Source: JAYPWI01 sp964629575
GTDB taxonomy: Bacteria > Actinomycetota > Acidimicrobiia > Acidimicrobiales > Poriferisodalaceae
Length of the DNA: 64,000 nt
Direction of reading: 5' to 3'
Assembly (NCBI GenBank): GCA_964629575.1
Contig: CAZVUM010000018.1
Span: 1-64,000, forward strand
Each line of letters opens with the position of its first letter. Position 1 is the first letter of the stretch. The notes under the pieces are model-generated. The model ran no database searches, was not told the DNA's origin, and saw nothing but the letters and a program-made list of their open reading frames with translations. Made by a program: the position numbers and the translations under genes. Positions 32,498-41,817 of the stretch are shown piece after piece.

Positions 32498-33664
32498 ATG
32501 AAGAAATGGTGGGCCGCGCTGGCGGTCATGGCGATGGTCGCAGCGGGCTGCGGCGGCGGGTCGAGCGAGACCGCGGAAGACAGCGAAGGTGAGGACGCCA
32601 TCGCGTCGGTGACGACGGCACCGCCACCTCCCACCACCATCGCGCCAAACACAACGACGACCACGGCCGCCCCGACGACGACCGCTGCTCCCACGACAGC
32701 GCCCCCGACGACCACAGCGCCCCCGACGACCACAGCGCCCCCGACGACCACGGAGGCGCAAGCGCAGTCCGGGCCGCTCGCCGCAGTTCTCGCGGCCGCT
32801 GATGCACCGGCGACCCAATCGGCTCGCGGGTCGATGTACATGTTGATGCACGTCGCCGACGCGTTCGACGAGCTCGACCTCGGTTCGCTCGACGAGCCGC
32901 TCGCGCTGATGGAGGTCGTGGGCGATCGGTTCCGGATGGTGATGGACTTCGGGGCCTTCGACACGACGGGCCAGCTCGGCATCGATCTGACGATGGAGAT
33001 GATCGCTGATGGCAACGACCTCTACATGAGGGCCCCGTTCTTCGCCGAATTGGCCGACGAGCTCGGGCCCGGCCTCGAGGTGTTCGCCGAATTGGGGGAC
33101 GGTTGGGGGTTCGTGGACGCCGAGGCGTTCGAGGGCCTCGCTCCCGAGGACGTCGCGGGCGCTCTGGGTCAGCAGGGGGTCGGGTTCGAGTCATACCTCG
33201 ACCTGATTCGCACCCTCGAGCACGTCGACGACGGGATGCCTGCTGCGGTCGGTGAGATCGCCACAACGCGATACCGAGCGGTGACGACGTTCGCCGAATG
33301 GCTCGAGTCGACCGGCGGAGTCGATCTCGATCAGCTCGCCGGGATCGTCGGCAACACCGGCGGTCTCGACGACGACGAGACCCAGCTGATGTTCGATTTC
33401 TTGACGACTGTCGAGCTCGAGCTGTTCATCGACGCCGACGAGGACGGGCGGTTCCGGCGGCTCGACATCGACGTGGACATGGGTCCGACGATCGAGGCGC
33501 TGGCTGAAATCTACGGGGAGCTCCCGCCCGAGGACTTCGAGTTCGTGATCACGATCCGCATCGACGTCGACGAGTACACCGACGACGTCGTGATCGAGAT
33601 CCCGACCGATGTCGCCGTCGACCTGACCGAAGGATTCGCCTCGCTGCTGGACGGGTCCGCCTGA
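32498..33664 (+). CDS. Lipoprotein with Thr/Pro-rich linker
   Basis: This 388-residue predicted lipoprotein has a signal peptide and lipobox in MKKWWAALAVMAMVAAGC, then an acidic patch and a long TTTTAAPTT / APPTT repeat linker (about 45-90) that would span the cell wall. The folded part contains alternating strands such as GDRFRMVMDFGAF, DLYMRAPFFAELADELG and LELFIDADEDGRFRRLDIDV. These resemble the LppX/LprG-like or DUF6612-type fold that carries hydrophobic ligands. The linker DNA is a short imperfect repeat of ACGACCACAGCGCCCCC. The function is not known. Confidence 0.75.
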   Translation: MKKWWAALAVMAMVAAGCGGGSSETAEDSEGEDAIASVTTAPPPPTTIAPNTTTTTAAPTTTAAPTTAPPTTTAPPTTTAPPTTTEAQAQSGPLAAVLAAADAPATQSARGSMYMLMHVADAFDELDLGSLDEPLALMEVVGDRFRMVMDFGAFDTTGQLGIDLTMEMIADGNDLYMRAPFFAELADELGPGLEVFAELGDGWGFVDAEAFEGLAPEDVAGALGQQGVGFESYLDLIRTLEHVDDGMPAAVGEIATTRYRAVTTFAEWLESTGGVDLDQLAGIVGNTGGLDDDETQLMFDFLTTVELELFIDADEDGRFRRLDIDVDMGPTIEALAEIYGELPPEDFEFVITIRIDVDEYTDDVVIEIPTDVAVDLTEGFASLLDGSA

Positions 33665-33700
33665 TCGGCGCGGCTCCCCGATGACGCCGCGGCCAGAGGA

Positions 33701-33732
33701 CGCGGCGGACGTCGGACATGCCATCCGCCGCG
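33701..33732 (+). terminator. Hairpin after the Thr-rich lipoprotein gene
   Basis: Nine-base perfect arms CGCGGCGGA (33701-33709) and TCCGCCGCG (33724-33732) enclose a 14-base loop between the lipoprotein stop and the LLM oxidoreductase start. No T-tract follows. Confidence 0.45.
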
Positions 33733-33760
33733 ACGGAGAATCATCTGGCAGGCTCGCGGC

Positions 33761-34663
33761 ATGCGCTTCGGCTTCTGGACAGGAAACGGCCAATCGTGGG
33801 ACGACACGCTCGACGGGTGTCGTCACGCGGAGGCCACGGGTTGGGACGGCATCTGGTACGCCGACCACTTCATGCCCAATGAGGACAACGTCGACCAGCC
33901 CATCCATGAGGCCTGGTCGGTCCTGGCGGCGATCGCAGCCGTGGTCCCGCGTGTGCGGATCGGCCCATTGGTGGCCGGCAACACGTACCGCAACCCCACG
34001 TTGACGGCCAAGATCGCGACCACGATCGACCACATCTCCAATGGGCGGGTCGTGCTGGGGATCGGTGCCGGCTGGCAGGAGAACGAGCACGAGAAGTACG
34101 GCTTCGACTTCGGCAGCCTGAAGAGCCGCATGGACCGGCTCGACGAGGCGGTCGAGGTGATCTCCTCGCTGCTCGCCAACCACCGCACCGACCTCGACGG
34201 CGAGCACTACAAGATCGTCGACGCCCCTCTCGACCCCAAGCCGGTACAGGATCCGATCCCGATGCTGATCGGCGGGCAGGGTCGCAAGCGAACCCTTCGG
34301 ACCGTGGCTCGTCACGCTCAAGAGTGGAACTACTGGGGAATGCCGCCGGACATCGAGGAGCTGTGCGGCGTCCTGGACGCACACTGCGAGGCCGTGGGTC
34401 GCGATCCCGCCGACATCGAACGGTCGGCGGTCGCCCTGATGTTCATCTCCGAGGACGAGGAGTTCGTGGCCAAGATGCGCGATCGCGACTTCGGACGAGC
34501 GACGATCGTCGGGACGCCGGACGAGGTCGTCGACACAGTGGGCCAGTACCGAGACCTCGGGCTCGCCGAGTTGATCGTGCCCGACTTCACCTTCGGGCCG
34601 CTCGAACGCAAGAAGGACACGATGGATCTCTTCATCGAGCGAGTCGCTCCAGAATTCCGGTGA
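33761..34663 (+). CDS. LLM class (luciferase-like) F420/FMN-dependent oxidoreductase
   Basis: This 300-residue TIM-barrel protein has MRFGFWTGNGQSWDDTLDGC at the N terminus, GWDGIWYADHFMP, IGPLVAGNTYRNPTLTAKIA, and NGRVVLGIGAGWQENEHEKYG. All are typical of the bacterial luciferase-like family that uses F420 or FMN. ATG 33761 begins the first barrel strand. The gene may be cotranscribed with the next one, 22 bases downstream. A second LLM gene is at 47062-48000. The substrate cannot be inferred. Confidence 0.9.
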   Translation: MRFGFWTGNGQSWDDTLDGCRHAEATGWDGIWYADHFMPNEDNVDQPIHEAWSVLAAIAAVVPRVRIGPLVAGNTYRNPTLTAKIATTIDHISNGRVVLGIGAGWQENEHEKYGFDFGSLKSRMDRLDEAVEVISSLLANHRTDLDGEHYKIVDAPLDPKPVQDPIPMLIGGQGRKRTLRTVARHAQEWNYWGMPPDIEELCGVLDAHCEAVGRDPADIERSAVALMFISEDEEFVAKMRDRDFGRATIVGTPDEVVDTVGQYRDLGLAELIVPDFTFGPLERKKDTMDLFIERVAPEFR

Positions 34664-34685
34664 AAATCGCCATCGTGACCGCGCC

Positions 34686-35789
34686 GTGATCCCGACCAGC
34701 CTGGTCGCCCTCGGTACCGATGGGTTGCTCCACGTCGTGGATGTCGACGGCGAAGGTCACGAGCCCAGGCTGTTCGCCCGGCCAGAGGATGGGCGCGAGA
34801 TCCTGTCGCCCGTGTGGGGTCCCGGCGGGGCGTGGATCGCGTGGAGCGAGAGTGACGGTGTGGATGGACGGGTTCGGGTTCGCTCCCTGGACGGCGACGA
34901 GATCGTCGACCAGCCGGGATTTCCCGCCTTCTGTCTCGATCCCAGCCCCGATGGCACCCAGCTCGCCTCGCTCGCCACCGGTCCTCTCGGGCTGGAGCTG
35001 AGCGTCGTCGAGCTGGAGACCGGCGTCTCGACTCTGGTCGCCCGCGGCGCACCCCTGTACTGGGCATGGGGACCGAGCAGTCGGCGTCTCGCAGTGCACG
35101 TCCACCGCAGGGTCTTCGTGGCCAACCTGGGCGTTCTGGGTCCGGGGAGCGCTGTGGAGCACGATCTGCTCACCGAGGTCGACAGGTTTCTCGCCCCGTG
35201 GTGGTCGCCGGCCGGTGGCGAGCTGATTCTCGTGGACGATCGGCAGAGGCTCTCCGCGCTCTCGCTGGAAGGGGAGGTGCTCGAGTCGATCGCAGACGGC
35301 CAGCCCGGCTATCGCTTCGCGGTCGATCCGGCGGGCCAGCGCGTTGCTCTCGTGAGCCAGCACAGCGCGTCCGCGGTGGTGGAGGTCGTCGACCGTCTCA
35401 CCGGCGAGCGCCAGACGGCGATCGACGAACCGGTCGCCGGGATGTGGTGGAGCGGCGATGGAGCGCGGCTGTTGGCCCTCGTGCGGGCGGGGGACGAGGG
35501 CCAGCCCTTCGTCCGATGGTGCGTGTGGGACGGCGAGCAGACCACGCTCGCCGCGCCGTTTCAGCCGTCGCGCGTCGTGGCCGAGACGGTGCTCCCGTTC
35601 TTCGAACAGTTCGCATTCGGCCACCGCTTCTGGTCGGAGAATTCAGACGCAATCGTCACCCCGGGCATCATGCGCGGCGGACGGCCGGAGATCTTCGTGC
35701 AGACGTTCGACGACCGTCCGCCACGACCGCTGATCGATGGCGCCATCGGCTGGTGGAGGCCGCCGCCTGCTCCCGAACCGGGCGACTGA
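34686..35789 (+). CDS. TolB/WD40-like beta-propeller protein
   Basis: This 367-residue protein consists of repeated four-stranded blades such as LSPVWGPGGAWIAWSESDG, FCLDPSPDGTQLASLATG and APWWSPAGGELILVDDRQ. The SPDG-type turns are those of TolB/PD40 propellers. It has no signal peptide and is probably cytoplasmic. The start is GTG 34686. It may act with the preceding LLM oxidoreductase, but nothing in the sequence proves an enzymatic role. Its last codons lie in a hairpin shared with the convergent enoyl-CoA hydratase gene. Confidence 0.72.
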   Translation: MIPTSLVALGTDGLLHVVDVDGEGHEPRLFARPEDGREILSPVWGPGGAWIAWSESDGVDGRVRVRSLDGDEIVDQPGFPAFCLDPSPDGTQLASLATGPLGLELSVVELETGVSTLVARGAPLYWAWGPSSRRLAVHVHRRVFVANLGVLGPGSAVEHDLLTEVDRFLAPWWSPAGGELILVDDRQRLSALSLEGEVLESIADGQPGYRFAVDPAGQRVALVSQHSASAVVEVVDRLTGERQTAIDEPVAGMWWSGDGARLLALVRAGDEGQPFVRWCVWDGEQTTLAAPFQPSRVVAETVLPFFEQFAFGHRFWSENSDAIVTPGIMRGGRPEIFVQTFDDRPPRPLIDGAIGWWRPPPAPEPGD

Positions 35790-35800
35790 GCAGTCGCCCT
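35781..35800. terminator. Short hairpin between convergent genes
   Basis: Perfect eight-base arms GGGCGACT (35781-35788) and AGTCGCCC (35793-35800) with loop GAGC overlap the stop codon of the propeller gene. The hairpin precedes the end of the opposing hydratase gene. A bidirectional role is inferred. Confidence 0.5.
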
Positions 35801-35808
35801 CGAGCGGA

Positions 35809-36663
35809 TCAGCCCTCGGCGTTGAGCTCAGCGGCCAGCTCGCCCATCCGCAGCTCACCCTCACGGGTCTGCCCGCCGATCTCCAGGAAACGCCGCATCG
35901 TCGGCTGCGCCTCGGGCGTCCGGAGCAGCTGCTGGAAGAGGTACTGCTCTTCGAGAAGGCCCTCCTCGAGAGGCATGTCGAGAGCGTTGTTGACAGCCTC
36001 CTTCGCCAGGGCGACAGCGCGTGGCGGGAAGCTGGCGATGCGGTGAGCGAGCGATGTCACGAATGGCCGTAGCTCGTCCGCGGGGAGAGCCCGGTTGAGG
36101 TAGCCCCACTGTTCGGCGGTGCGAGCATCGATGTCGACGCCGCCGAGGACGATCTCCATCGCCCTGCCGCGGCCCAGCAGGCGGGGGAGGCGCTGGGTGC
36201 CGGTTCCGCCGGGGAGGATCCCAAGGGGAACCTCCATCTGGTTGATCACCATCTTGTCGAGCGCGCCGAATCGCATGTCGCACGACATCGACAGCTCGCT
36301 CCCACCACCACCGACGCGGCCGCCGATCTCCACGATCGTCGCCTTGGGCATGCGCCGGTAGGTCTCGCACATGCCGTGGAACCCGCCGAGATCCTTTGGG
36401 CGTTGGGCCTCCCCCTCGACCGGGAACTCGACGATCGCCGACACGTCGAAGTGGGCGATGAAGAAGTCGGGATCGTCGCTCCGCAGGACCACGGCTAACA
36501 CGCTGTCGTCGCCGGCGATCCTCGCCCCGAACTTCGCGAGCTCGCGGAACAGCGCAGGGGTCATGACGTTGATCGGAGGCGCGTCGATCGTGACGAATGC
36601 GACCCCTCCGTCGCGCTCGATGTGCAGGAGCTCGAAGTCCGCGTCGGTCATCTCGGCTGTCAT
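35809..36663 (-). CDS. Enoyl-CoA hydratase/isomerase family protein
   Basis: This 284-residue crotonase-fold protein has SDDPDFFIAHFDVSAI for the first oxyanion-hole strand, GRVGGGGSELSMSCDMRFGA for the second, and EVPLGILPGGTGTQRLPRLLG for the following helix. These are the usual blocks for hydratase or isomerase activity on acyl-CoA. I chose ATG 36663; the extra TTG upstream is unlikely. It would fit beta-oxidation-like degradation, but the preference for a given acyl-CoA is unknown. It is tail-to-tail with the propeller gene. Confidence 0.87.
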   Translation of the reverse strand: MTAEMTDADFELLHIERDGGVAFVTIDAPPINVMTPALFRELAKFGARIAGDDSVLAVVLRSDDPDFFIAHFDVSAIVEFPVEGEAQRPKDLGGFHGMCETYRRMPKATIVEIGGRVGGGGSELSMSCDMRFGALDKMVINQMEVPLGILPGGTGTQRLPRLLGRGRAMEIVLGGVDIDARTAEQWGYLNRALPADELRPFVTSLAHRIASFPPRAVALAKEAVNNALDMPLEEGLLEEQYLFQQLLRTPEAQPTMRRFLEIGGQTREGELRMGELAAELNAEG

Positions 36664-36703
36664 GACCAAACCCTGTCACATCGTGAGCGGGGTGGGTCGG
36701 GCG

Positions 36704-37948
36704 TCAGTCAGCGTCGGGCTGAGGCTCGATGGGTACGAGGAGCCCGTCCTCGTCGACGGCCCCGTCCTCGAGCAACACGATGCCCCGCAGACCCGGGTCG
36801 ATCGCGGTCGCGATGTCGAGGACCACCGGTTCGCCCAGCTCCGGCTGCCACAGCTGGGTTGCCTGCCCGACGACCACCACCGAGTCAGCCCCCCAGATCA
36901 CGTGATCCGGGCTGCGCTCGGCGAACGAGACGACGGTCGTTCCGGTGATGTCCACGATCGTCACGTTCGGCTGATCGAGGTAGGCGATGCGCGTGCCGTC
37001 GTGGGACATTCCAGCGATGAGTCGTTCGGCGATGACCGGGTCGGCGTCGAGGACGCCGGTCGTCTCACCGTCGAGTGTCTGGATCTCGAGCGAGCAGTCG
37101 GACGCGTCTCGGCACGCCACTACCACCTGGTGGTTGCCGGCGATCGCCAGCGGGACCGATGCGAGCCGTCGCAGCACCTCGCCGGTGGTGCGATCGACGA
37201 TCAGAGCAGTGCCGTCGATCGCCTGGACCGCCAACCCCTCCACGGTGTCGCCGAGAATGCGCGTTCCGCGGGCGAGGTCGGGACCCTGGCGGGACTGAGC
37301 CCCGTCGTTTCCGACGTAGTGGAGTTTGCCGAGCCAGGTTCCGTGGACGATGTAGCCCGACCCGTCGTGCAGCGGGTAGTAGGCGGGTGCGTCGCGATCG
37401 TTGATCGCCACGAGCCCTTGCGAATCATCGGGCGCCAACACGACAGCGGCCGCACCGGCGTTCATCAAACCGAGGAGCGTGCGCCCGTTGGAGGCTTGGG
37501 GAAGAAACCCCCGCCCGCTCGACGGGACGAGTTCGGTGACCGAGCCGTCGGGTCGAACGGCGGCGAGGGCACCGCTGGGGTGGTGACCGATCAACACGAT
37601 CGGCGTTGCGGACGCGAACGGAGGCACCTGTCGGGGGAGACCCGGCGGCGTTGTCGGGGCTGGGGTTGCGGGTGTTTGTGCGTCGGCTGACGGGGCTGCG
37701 GGTTCGCTCTCGTTCTGCGATGCGGGCGCGGTGGGGCCAGCTGGTGTCGGGGCGGGCGGGGCGGGTGCGGCCGCGGGAGTGGGCGTCGACTCCCCGCCAA
37801 AGATCGCTCCGCCCACGCCGAGAGCGACGGCTGCGACGAGAACCGTCGCAGCGATCCACCACCACCGCAGGTTGGGGCCGCGTTCGACGGTGTCGGGGTC
37901 GGGTTCGAGCCCGTGATCCAGAAGCACTTCGGGCGGTTCGGACGACAT
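36704..37948 (-). CDS. Membrane-anchored propeller-like protein of unknown function
   Basis: This 414-residue protein has a short cytoplasmic tail, then one transmembrane helix (WWWIAATVLVAAVALGVGGA, about 27-50). An Ala/Pro/Thr-rich linker (to about 105) leads to a domain of repeated strands (LIGHHPSGALAAVRPDGSV, HDGTRIAYLDQPNVTIVDI), which suggests a beta-propeller outside the membrane. It has the same architecture as two tandem genes at 54521-57013. The gene is divergent from recA, with 335 bases between starts. No known family was recognised beyond propeller-like repeats. Confidence 0.65.
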   Translation of the reverse strand: MSSEPPEVLLDHGLEPDPDTVERGPNLRWWWIAATVLVAAVALGVGGAIFGGESTPTPAAAPAPPAPTPAGPTAPASQNESEPAAPSADAQTPATPAPTTPPGLPRQVPPFASATPIVLIGHHPSGALAAVRPDGSVTELVPSSGRGFLPQASNGRTLLGLMNAGAAAVVLAPDDSQGLVAINDRDAPAYYPLHDGSGYIVHGTWLGKLHYVGNDGAQSRQGPDLARGTRILGDTVEGLAVQAIDGTALIVDRTTGEVLRRLASVPLAIAGNHQVVVACRDASDCSLEIQTLDGETTGVLDADPVIAERLIAGMSHDGTRIAYLDQPNVTIVDITGTTVVSFAERSPDHVIWGADSVVVVGQATQLWQPELGEPVVLDIATAIDPGLRGIVLLEDGAVDEDGLLVPIEPQPDAD

Positions 37949-38283
37949 GTCAGCACCGTAGCGGCGCGCCAGCCCGTAGGTGAGTGGTGATGTGGGTCGG
38001 TCGGGATGCAGCGAGGGTCGGCGAAAGGGAAGCGACCGAATGCGGATCCGCGGGAAGGGCGCAGTCAGGTGTGACGGGTGTCTGGCGAGCAGGGGCCGCA
38101 GGCCGCCAGGCCGAGGACGCAGCGCAGTCAGGTGTGAAAGGCTTGAACGAACAGACGTTCGCAATTACAGTGATGTCGTCCTCGATGAGCGTCCCACCCC
38201 CTTCGTACGGTGGCGGTCAACGCGATCGAGCACTCGGCGAGATCCATCGAAGTGCCCCGTGGGGCAGCTGTCAGGAGAGCACA
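37949..38283. other. Divergent intergenic region upstream of recA
   Basis: This 335-base stretch has no convincing gene. It contains a 16-base direct repeat (GCGCAGTCAGGTGTGA at 38059-38074 and 38122-38137, 63 bases apart), the LexA box and a probable recA promoter. The frame of recA is open through part of it, but recA homology starts only at about 38284. Confidence 0.6.
38144..38171 (+). promoter_or_regulatory. recA promoter with LexA (SOS) box
   Basis: CGAACAGACGTTCG at 38148-38161 is a perfect match to the actinobacterial LexA consensus CGAAC-N4-GTTCG. It overlaps a plausible promoter, TTGAAC (38144-38149) and TACAGT (38166-38171) with 16-base spacing. Binding of LexA here would block RNA polymerase, giving DNA-damage induction of recA. 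The leader to GTG 38284 would be about 105 bases. Confidence 0.8.
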
Positions 38284-39357
38284 GTGGAGCGAGAAAAGGC
38301 ACTGGACATGGCCATGGCGCAGATCGAGCGCCAGTTCGGCAAAGGGTCCGTCATGAAGATGGGCGAGAAGCACCACATGAAGGTCGAGGCCGTTTCGACC
38401 GGCAGCCTCGCGATCGATCTTGCTCTGGGTATCGGCGGGCTGCCGCGGGGTCGAGTGGTGGAGATCTATGGACCTGAGGCATCGGGCAAGTCCACGCTCG
38501 CGATGCACGTGGTGGCCGAGGCCCAGCGCACGGGTGGTATCTGCGCCTATGTCGATGCCGAGCACGCCATGGATCCCGAGTATGCGAAGAACATCGGGGT
38601 CGACGTCGACGAGCTGCTGATCTCCCAGCCCGACACGGGCGAGCAAGCCCTCGAGATCACCGACATGTTGATCCGCTCGGGCGCGATCGATGTGATCGTG
38701 ATCGACTCGGTGGCCGCGCTGACACCTCGAGCCGAGATCGAGGGCGAGATGGGTGATGCCCACGTGGGTCTTCAGGCCCGCCTGATGTCCCAGGCGTTGC
38801 GCAAGATCACCGCCAACCTCAACAAGACTAAGACCATCTGTGTCTTCATCAACCAGTTGAGGGAGAAGATCGGGGTGATGTTCGGCAGCCCCGAGACCAC
38901 TCCGGGCGGTCGGGCGCTCAAGTTCTACAGCTCGGTACGCATCGACATTCGCCGCATCGAGGCCATCAAGGCCGACGGCGAGGTCACGGGCGGCCGGACC
39001 AGGACCAAGATCGTCAAGAACAAGGTGGCCCCGCCGTTCCGTCAGGCCGAGTTCGACATCATGTACGGCAAGGGCATCAGCCGTGAGGGGTCGCTGCTCG
39101 ACGTCGGTGTCGAGAATGGCATCGTGAAGAAGTCGGGTGCTTGGTACACCTACGAGGGCGAGCAGCTCGGCCAGGGCAGGGAGAACGCCAAGCAGTTCCT
39201 CACCGATCATCCCGAGGTCATGGTGGAGATCGATGGGCGGATCCGGACCCAGCTGGGTCTCGTCGACACCGGCGAGGACGCCGCCGAGGACGATGCGTTC
39301 GCCGCTGCCGCCGAAGATGGGGCCGACACCGAGGTCGATGCGTTCGGAAGCGACTGA
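38284..39357 (+). CDS. recA: Recombinase RecA
   Basis: This 357-residue RecA promotes strand exchange and LexA self-cleavage. It contains the Walker A GPEASGKST (63-71), DAEHAMDPEYAKNIGVD, the Walker B VIVIDSVAAL, and the DNA-binding loops around EGEMGDAHVGLQARLMSQAL and FINQLREKIGVMFGSPETTP. The C terminus is acidic, as usual. No intein is present. GTG 38284 with AGGAGA upstream gives the standard length; the longer open frame has no homology. A strong hairpin follows. The usual downstream recX gene is absent; a secreted protease gene comes next. Confidence 0.97.
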   Translation: MEREKALDMAMAQIERQFGKGSVMKMGEKHHMKVEAVSTGSLAIDLALGIGGLPRGRVVEIYGPEASGKSTLAMHVVAEAQRTGGICAYVDAEHAMDPEYAKNIGVDVDELLISQPDTGEQALEITDMLIRSGAIDVIVIDSVAALTPRAEIEGEMGDAHVGLQARLMSQALRKITANLNKTKTICVFINQLREKIGVMFGSPETTPGGRALKFYSSVRIDIRRIEAIKADGEVTGGRTRTKIVKNKVAPPFRQAEFDIMYGKGISREGSLLDVGVENGIVKKSGAWYTYEGEQLGQGRENAKQFLTDHPEVMVEIDGRIRTQLGLVDTGEDAAEDDAFAAAAEDGADTEVDAFGSD

Positions 39358-39382
39358 GACGCCGGCTTCCCACATGCGATGA

Positions 39383-39414
39383 GGTACGCGGGCGCTCTGG
39401 GCGCCCGCGGTACC
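39383..39414 (+). terminator. recA terminator hairpin
   Basis: A 13-14 base stem (GGTACGCGGGCGC against GCGCCCGCGGTACC, one bulged C) with a five-base loop lies 25 bases after the recA stop. It is very GC-rich and lacks a T-tract, as is common for actinobacterial hairpin terminators. Confidence 0.65.
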
Positions 39415-39442
39415 GTGAGGTGCCGGCGCTGGGAGGTGTCGG

Positions 39443-41674
39443 TTGCGAGCTGGGAGGCTGGTTGCCGGTGGAGTCGCCGTCGCTGCGGCGCTGTCGGGCG
39501 CCGTTCCAGCGACTGCAGACAGCACGGCGCCGTCGGTCGCCGTTGACTATCGCGCGGCGATCGTCAACGGTGAGGTCGTCTCCGATCCAGGCGGGGAGTT
39601 TCGCACCCTCCGGCTGAGCATCGATCATGGCGACGGCGATCTGCAGGTCTGCTCGGCCGTCGCGGTGAGTCGTCGTCACGCAGTGACGGCGGCGCACTGT
39701 TTTGGGGCGGACACCGAGGCGTTCGACTCCCACAGCCAAGCTGTGGTGGTCGATGAGCCGGTCGGAATGATCGGCGGTGTTGTCCAGTTCATCTCGAGGC
39801 CGGCGATTCGCGTCGACCTCCATCCGCAGTGGAGCGGCGCCGTCGGTGACGCGGACACGGTCGATCTGGCGGTGGTGGAGATCGGGGCTGATTTCGACGG
39901 ACCCCCTTCCGCTCTGAGCCAATCCGGATTCGGGCCGGCGCACCTCGTGGCGGGCACTGATGGGCCCGCCGTGGAAACCGCGGTGACGGGCTGGGGCGTG
40001 AGCCGGGTCGGCGGTCCCTCGAGCGAGCAGCTGCGCATCGCCTCCATGACGACGCGGGCGGTCACCCCGTCGACCTGTGGGGGCCTCGCCGACCGCATCG
40101 GACTTCTCTGTTCGGCCCCCCAGAGCGGCAGCGCATGCTTCGGTGACTCGGGCGGACCGGTGTGGATTCGGGACACCAACGGTCGCTTGCGCGTGCAGGG
40201 GGTCGTGAGCGCCGGCTCGCCGACCTGTAGCGGTCTGTCTTTCGAGGTCAACGTCTCGGCCCATCTGGAGTGGGTCGATGACATGGTGGGCGGAATTCCC
40301 CCGACGGAGCCCAGCCCGCCGAGTGGTCTGCTTCTGTCGGGTGCCGACAGTGCGATCGATGTCACGTTCGGCGCCCCGGTGAGCGATGGCGGATCTCTGG
40401 TGACCGAGGTGGTTGTGTCGGTCGACGGCGACGACGTCGAGATCGATGCGCCCACCGGTGGCGGAACGGTGCGCGTCCTCGGGCTCCCGAACCGGGTCGA
40501 GCACCTGGTCGCAGTCCGGGCGATCAACGAGGTCGGAGCGAGCGCCGCGATATCGGGCGCTGTCGCACCCGTCGGACCAGTGATACCGGCGGCACCGGCC
40601 AACGTCGTTCTCGATCAGGTGGGTGCCGATCTGGTGGTGGAGTGGACGCTCGACGACGATGGCGACGCTCCGATCGAGCTGTACGAGATCGAGGTGACGT
40701 CGGCTCCCAGCGAGGAGGTCATTGCGCTGCGCGCCGTCGTCGCGACGTTCACCTCCGCGATCACGCGCCTGGAGCTCTTCGAGGCCGAGCAGGGTCGGGC
40801 CTACAGCGTTCGTATCCGAGCACGCAACGCGAAGGGGTGGGGGCCCTGGTCCGCACGAATCGGTCCGCTCGTGATCGCTCACCCCAGCGGCTATTGGCTT
40901 CTCGACGTCGATGGCGGATTGCATCCGTTCGGCACGGCGGGCCCCTGGGATCTGGACAACTCAGGACGGCATGTCTGGGTGGATGCGGCATCGGCATCCA
41001 GCGGGCGGGGCCTCTGGGCGCTCCGGAGCGACGGTCGGGTGGTCGTCGCGGGTGACGCCGACTGGCACGGCGACCTCCACCAGCCGGCCGGGGCCGACCA
41101 GGCGGCGGTGTCGCCGACAAAAGACCGACCGACCGCGCTCGCCGTGCTCTGGGACGGTTCGGGGTACTGGATCTTCACGGCGCATGGGCGGGTGTATGCG
41201 TTCGGGTCTGCCGAGCATCTCGGCGAGCTGGATCTGGCGCTCAACGCCGAGATCATCGATGCCTCAACGACCCGCGACGCCGACGGGTACTACATGGTGG
41301 GCGCGGACGGAGGTGTGTTCGCGTTCGGCGCAGCGCCCTTCCACGGATCGACCGGGGGGCTCGCGCTCAACTCGGAGGTCGTCGCGATCGTTCCCGATCC
41401 AGATGGCGACGGCTATTGGTTGATCGGCGGCGACGGAGGCGTTTTCGCGTTCGCCGCTCCCTTCTTGGGCTCGGTGCCTGGTGTCATCGAGCCAGGCGCG
41501 GTGATCAACGAGCCGGTGGTGGGAGGTGTCTTGCACGGCGACGGCTACCTCCTGGTCGCGGGCGATGGAGGCGTCTTCAACTTCAGCGATGAGCCCTTCC
41601 TCGGCAGCCTGGGTGCCGCGCCGCCCGACGCACCCGTCGTTGCGGTGGCGACGTGGCCGAGGCTGCCCGGCTGA
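39443..41674 (+). CDS. Secreted trypsin-like serine protease with FnIII and GYW-repeat domains
   Basis: This 743-residue exported protein starts at TTG 39443, with GGGAGG upstream. A signal peptide (to about 26) is followed by a chymotrypsin-fold protease with H85 (VTAAHC), D141 (DTVDLAVV) and S236 (CFGDSGGPV), plus cysteine pairs. Two fibronectin type III-like domains (about 285-475) come next. The C-terminal third consists of repeats such as GYYMVGADGGVFAFGAAPF and GYWLIGGDGGVFAFAAPF. These match the repeats of the protein at 62581-64000. The repeats probably form a propeller for attachment at the cell surface. The substrate is unknown. Confidence 0.85.
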   Translation: MRAGRLVAGGVAVAAALSGAVPATADSTAPSVAVDYRAAIVNGEVVSDPGGEFRTLRLSIDHGDGDLQVCSAVAVSRRHAVTAAHCFGADTEAFDSHSQAVVVDEPVGMIGGVVQFISRPAIRVDLHPQWSGAVGDADTVDLAVVEIGADFDGPPSALSQSGFGPAHLVAGTDGPAVETAVTGWGVSRVGGPSSEQLRIASMTTRAVTPSTCGGLADRIGLLCSAPQSGSACFGDSGGPVWIRDTNGRLRVQGVVSAGSPTCSGLSFEVNVSAHLEWVDDMVGGIPPTEPSPPSGLLLSGADSAIDVTFGAPVSDGGSLVTEVVVSVDGDDVEIDAPTGGGTVRVLGLPNRVEHLVAVRAINEVGASAAISGAVAPVGPVIPAAPANVVLDQVGADLVVEWTLDDDGDAPIELYEIEVTSAPSEEVIALRAVVATFTSAITRLELFEAEQGRAYSVRIRARNAKGWGPWSARIGPLVIAHPSGYWLLDVDGGLHPFGTAGPWDLDNSGRHVWVDAASASSGRGLWALRSDGRVVVAGDADWHGDLHQPAGADQAAVSPTKDRPTALAVLWDGSGYWIFTAHGRVYAFGSAEHLGELDLALNAEIIDASTTRDADGYYMVGADGGVFAFGAAPFHGSTGGLALNSEVVAIVPDPDGDGYWLIGGDGGVFAFAAPFLGSVPGVIEPGAVINEPVVGGVLHGDGYLLVAGDGGVFNFSDEPFLGSLGAAPPDAPVVAVATWPRLPG

Positions 41675-41817
41675 TCGTCGCGACGTCGAGCGCGCCAAAC
41701 AGCCCGAGGAGGGCAACAGGCGCCGGTTCATCGGCCGCAGGCTACCGATGGGCGGGTTCGCGCTCGGCCGTCGGAAGTATCCTTGCAACGTCGCCGCGCA
41801 CCTGGAGAACCAGCCAC

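Noticed and set aside
32640..32760. CRISPR-like or short tandem repeat array in the Thr-rich region
   Set aside because: The repeats encode the Thr/Pro linker of a lipoprotein in frame; there are no spacers.
37984..38283. N-terminal extension of recA by 100 residues
   Set aside because: It has no RecA similarity and contains the LexA box and promoter; GTG 38284 has a good ribosome binding site and gives the standard length.
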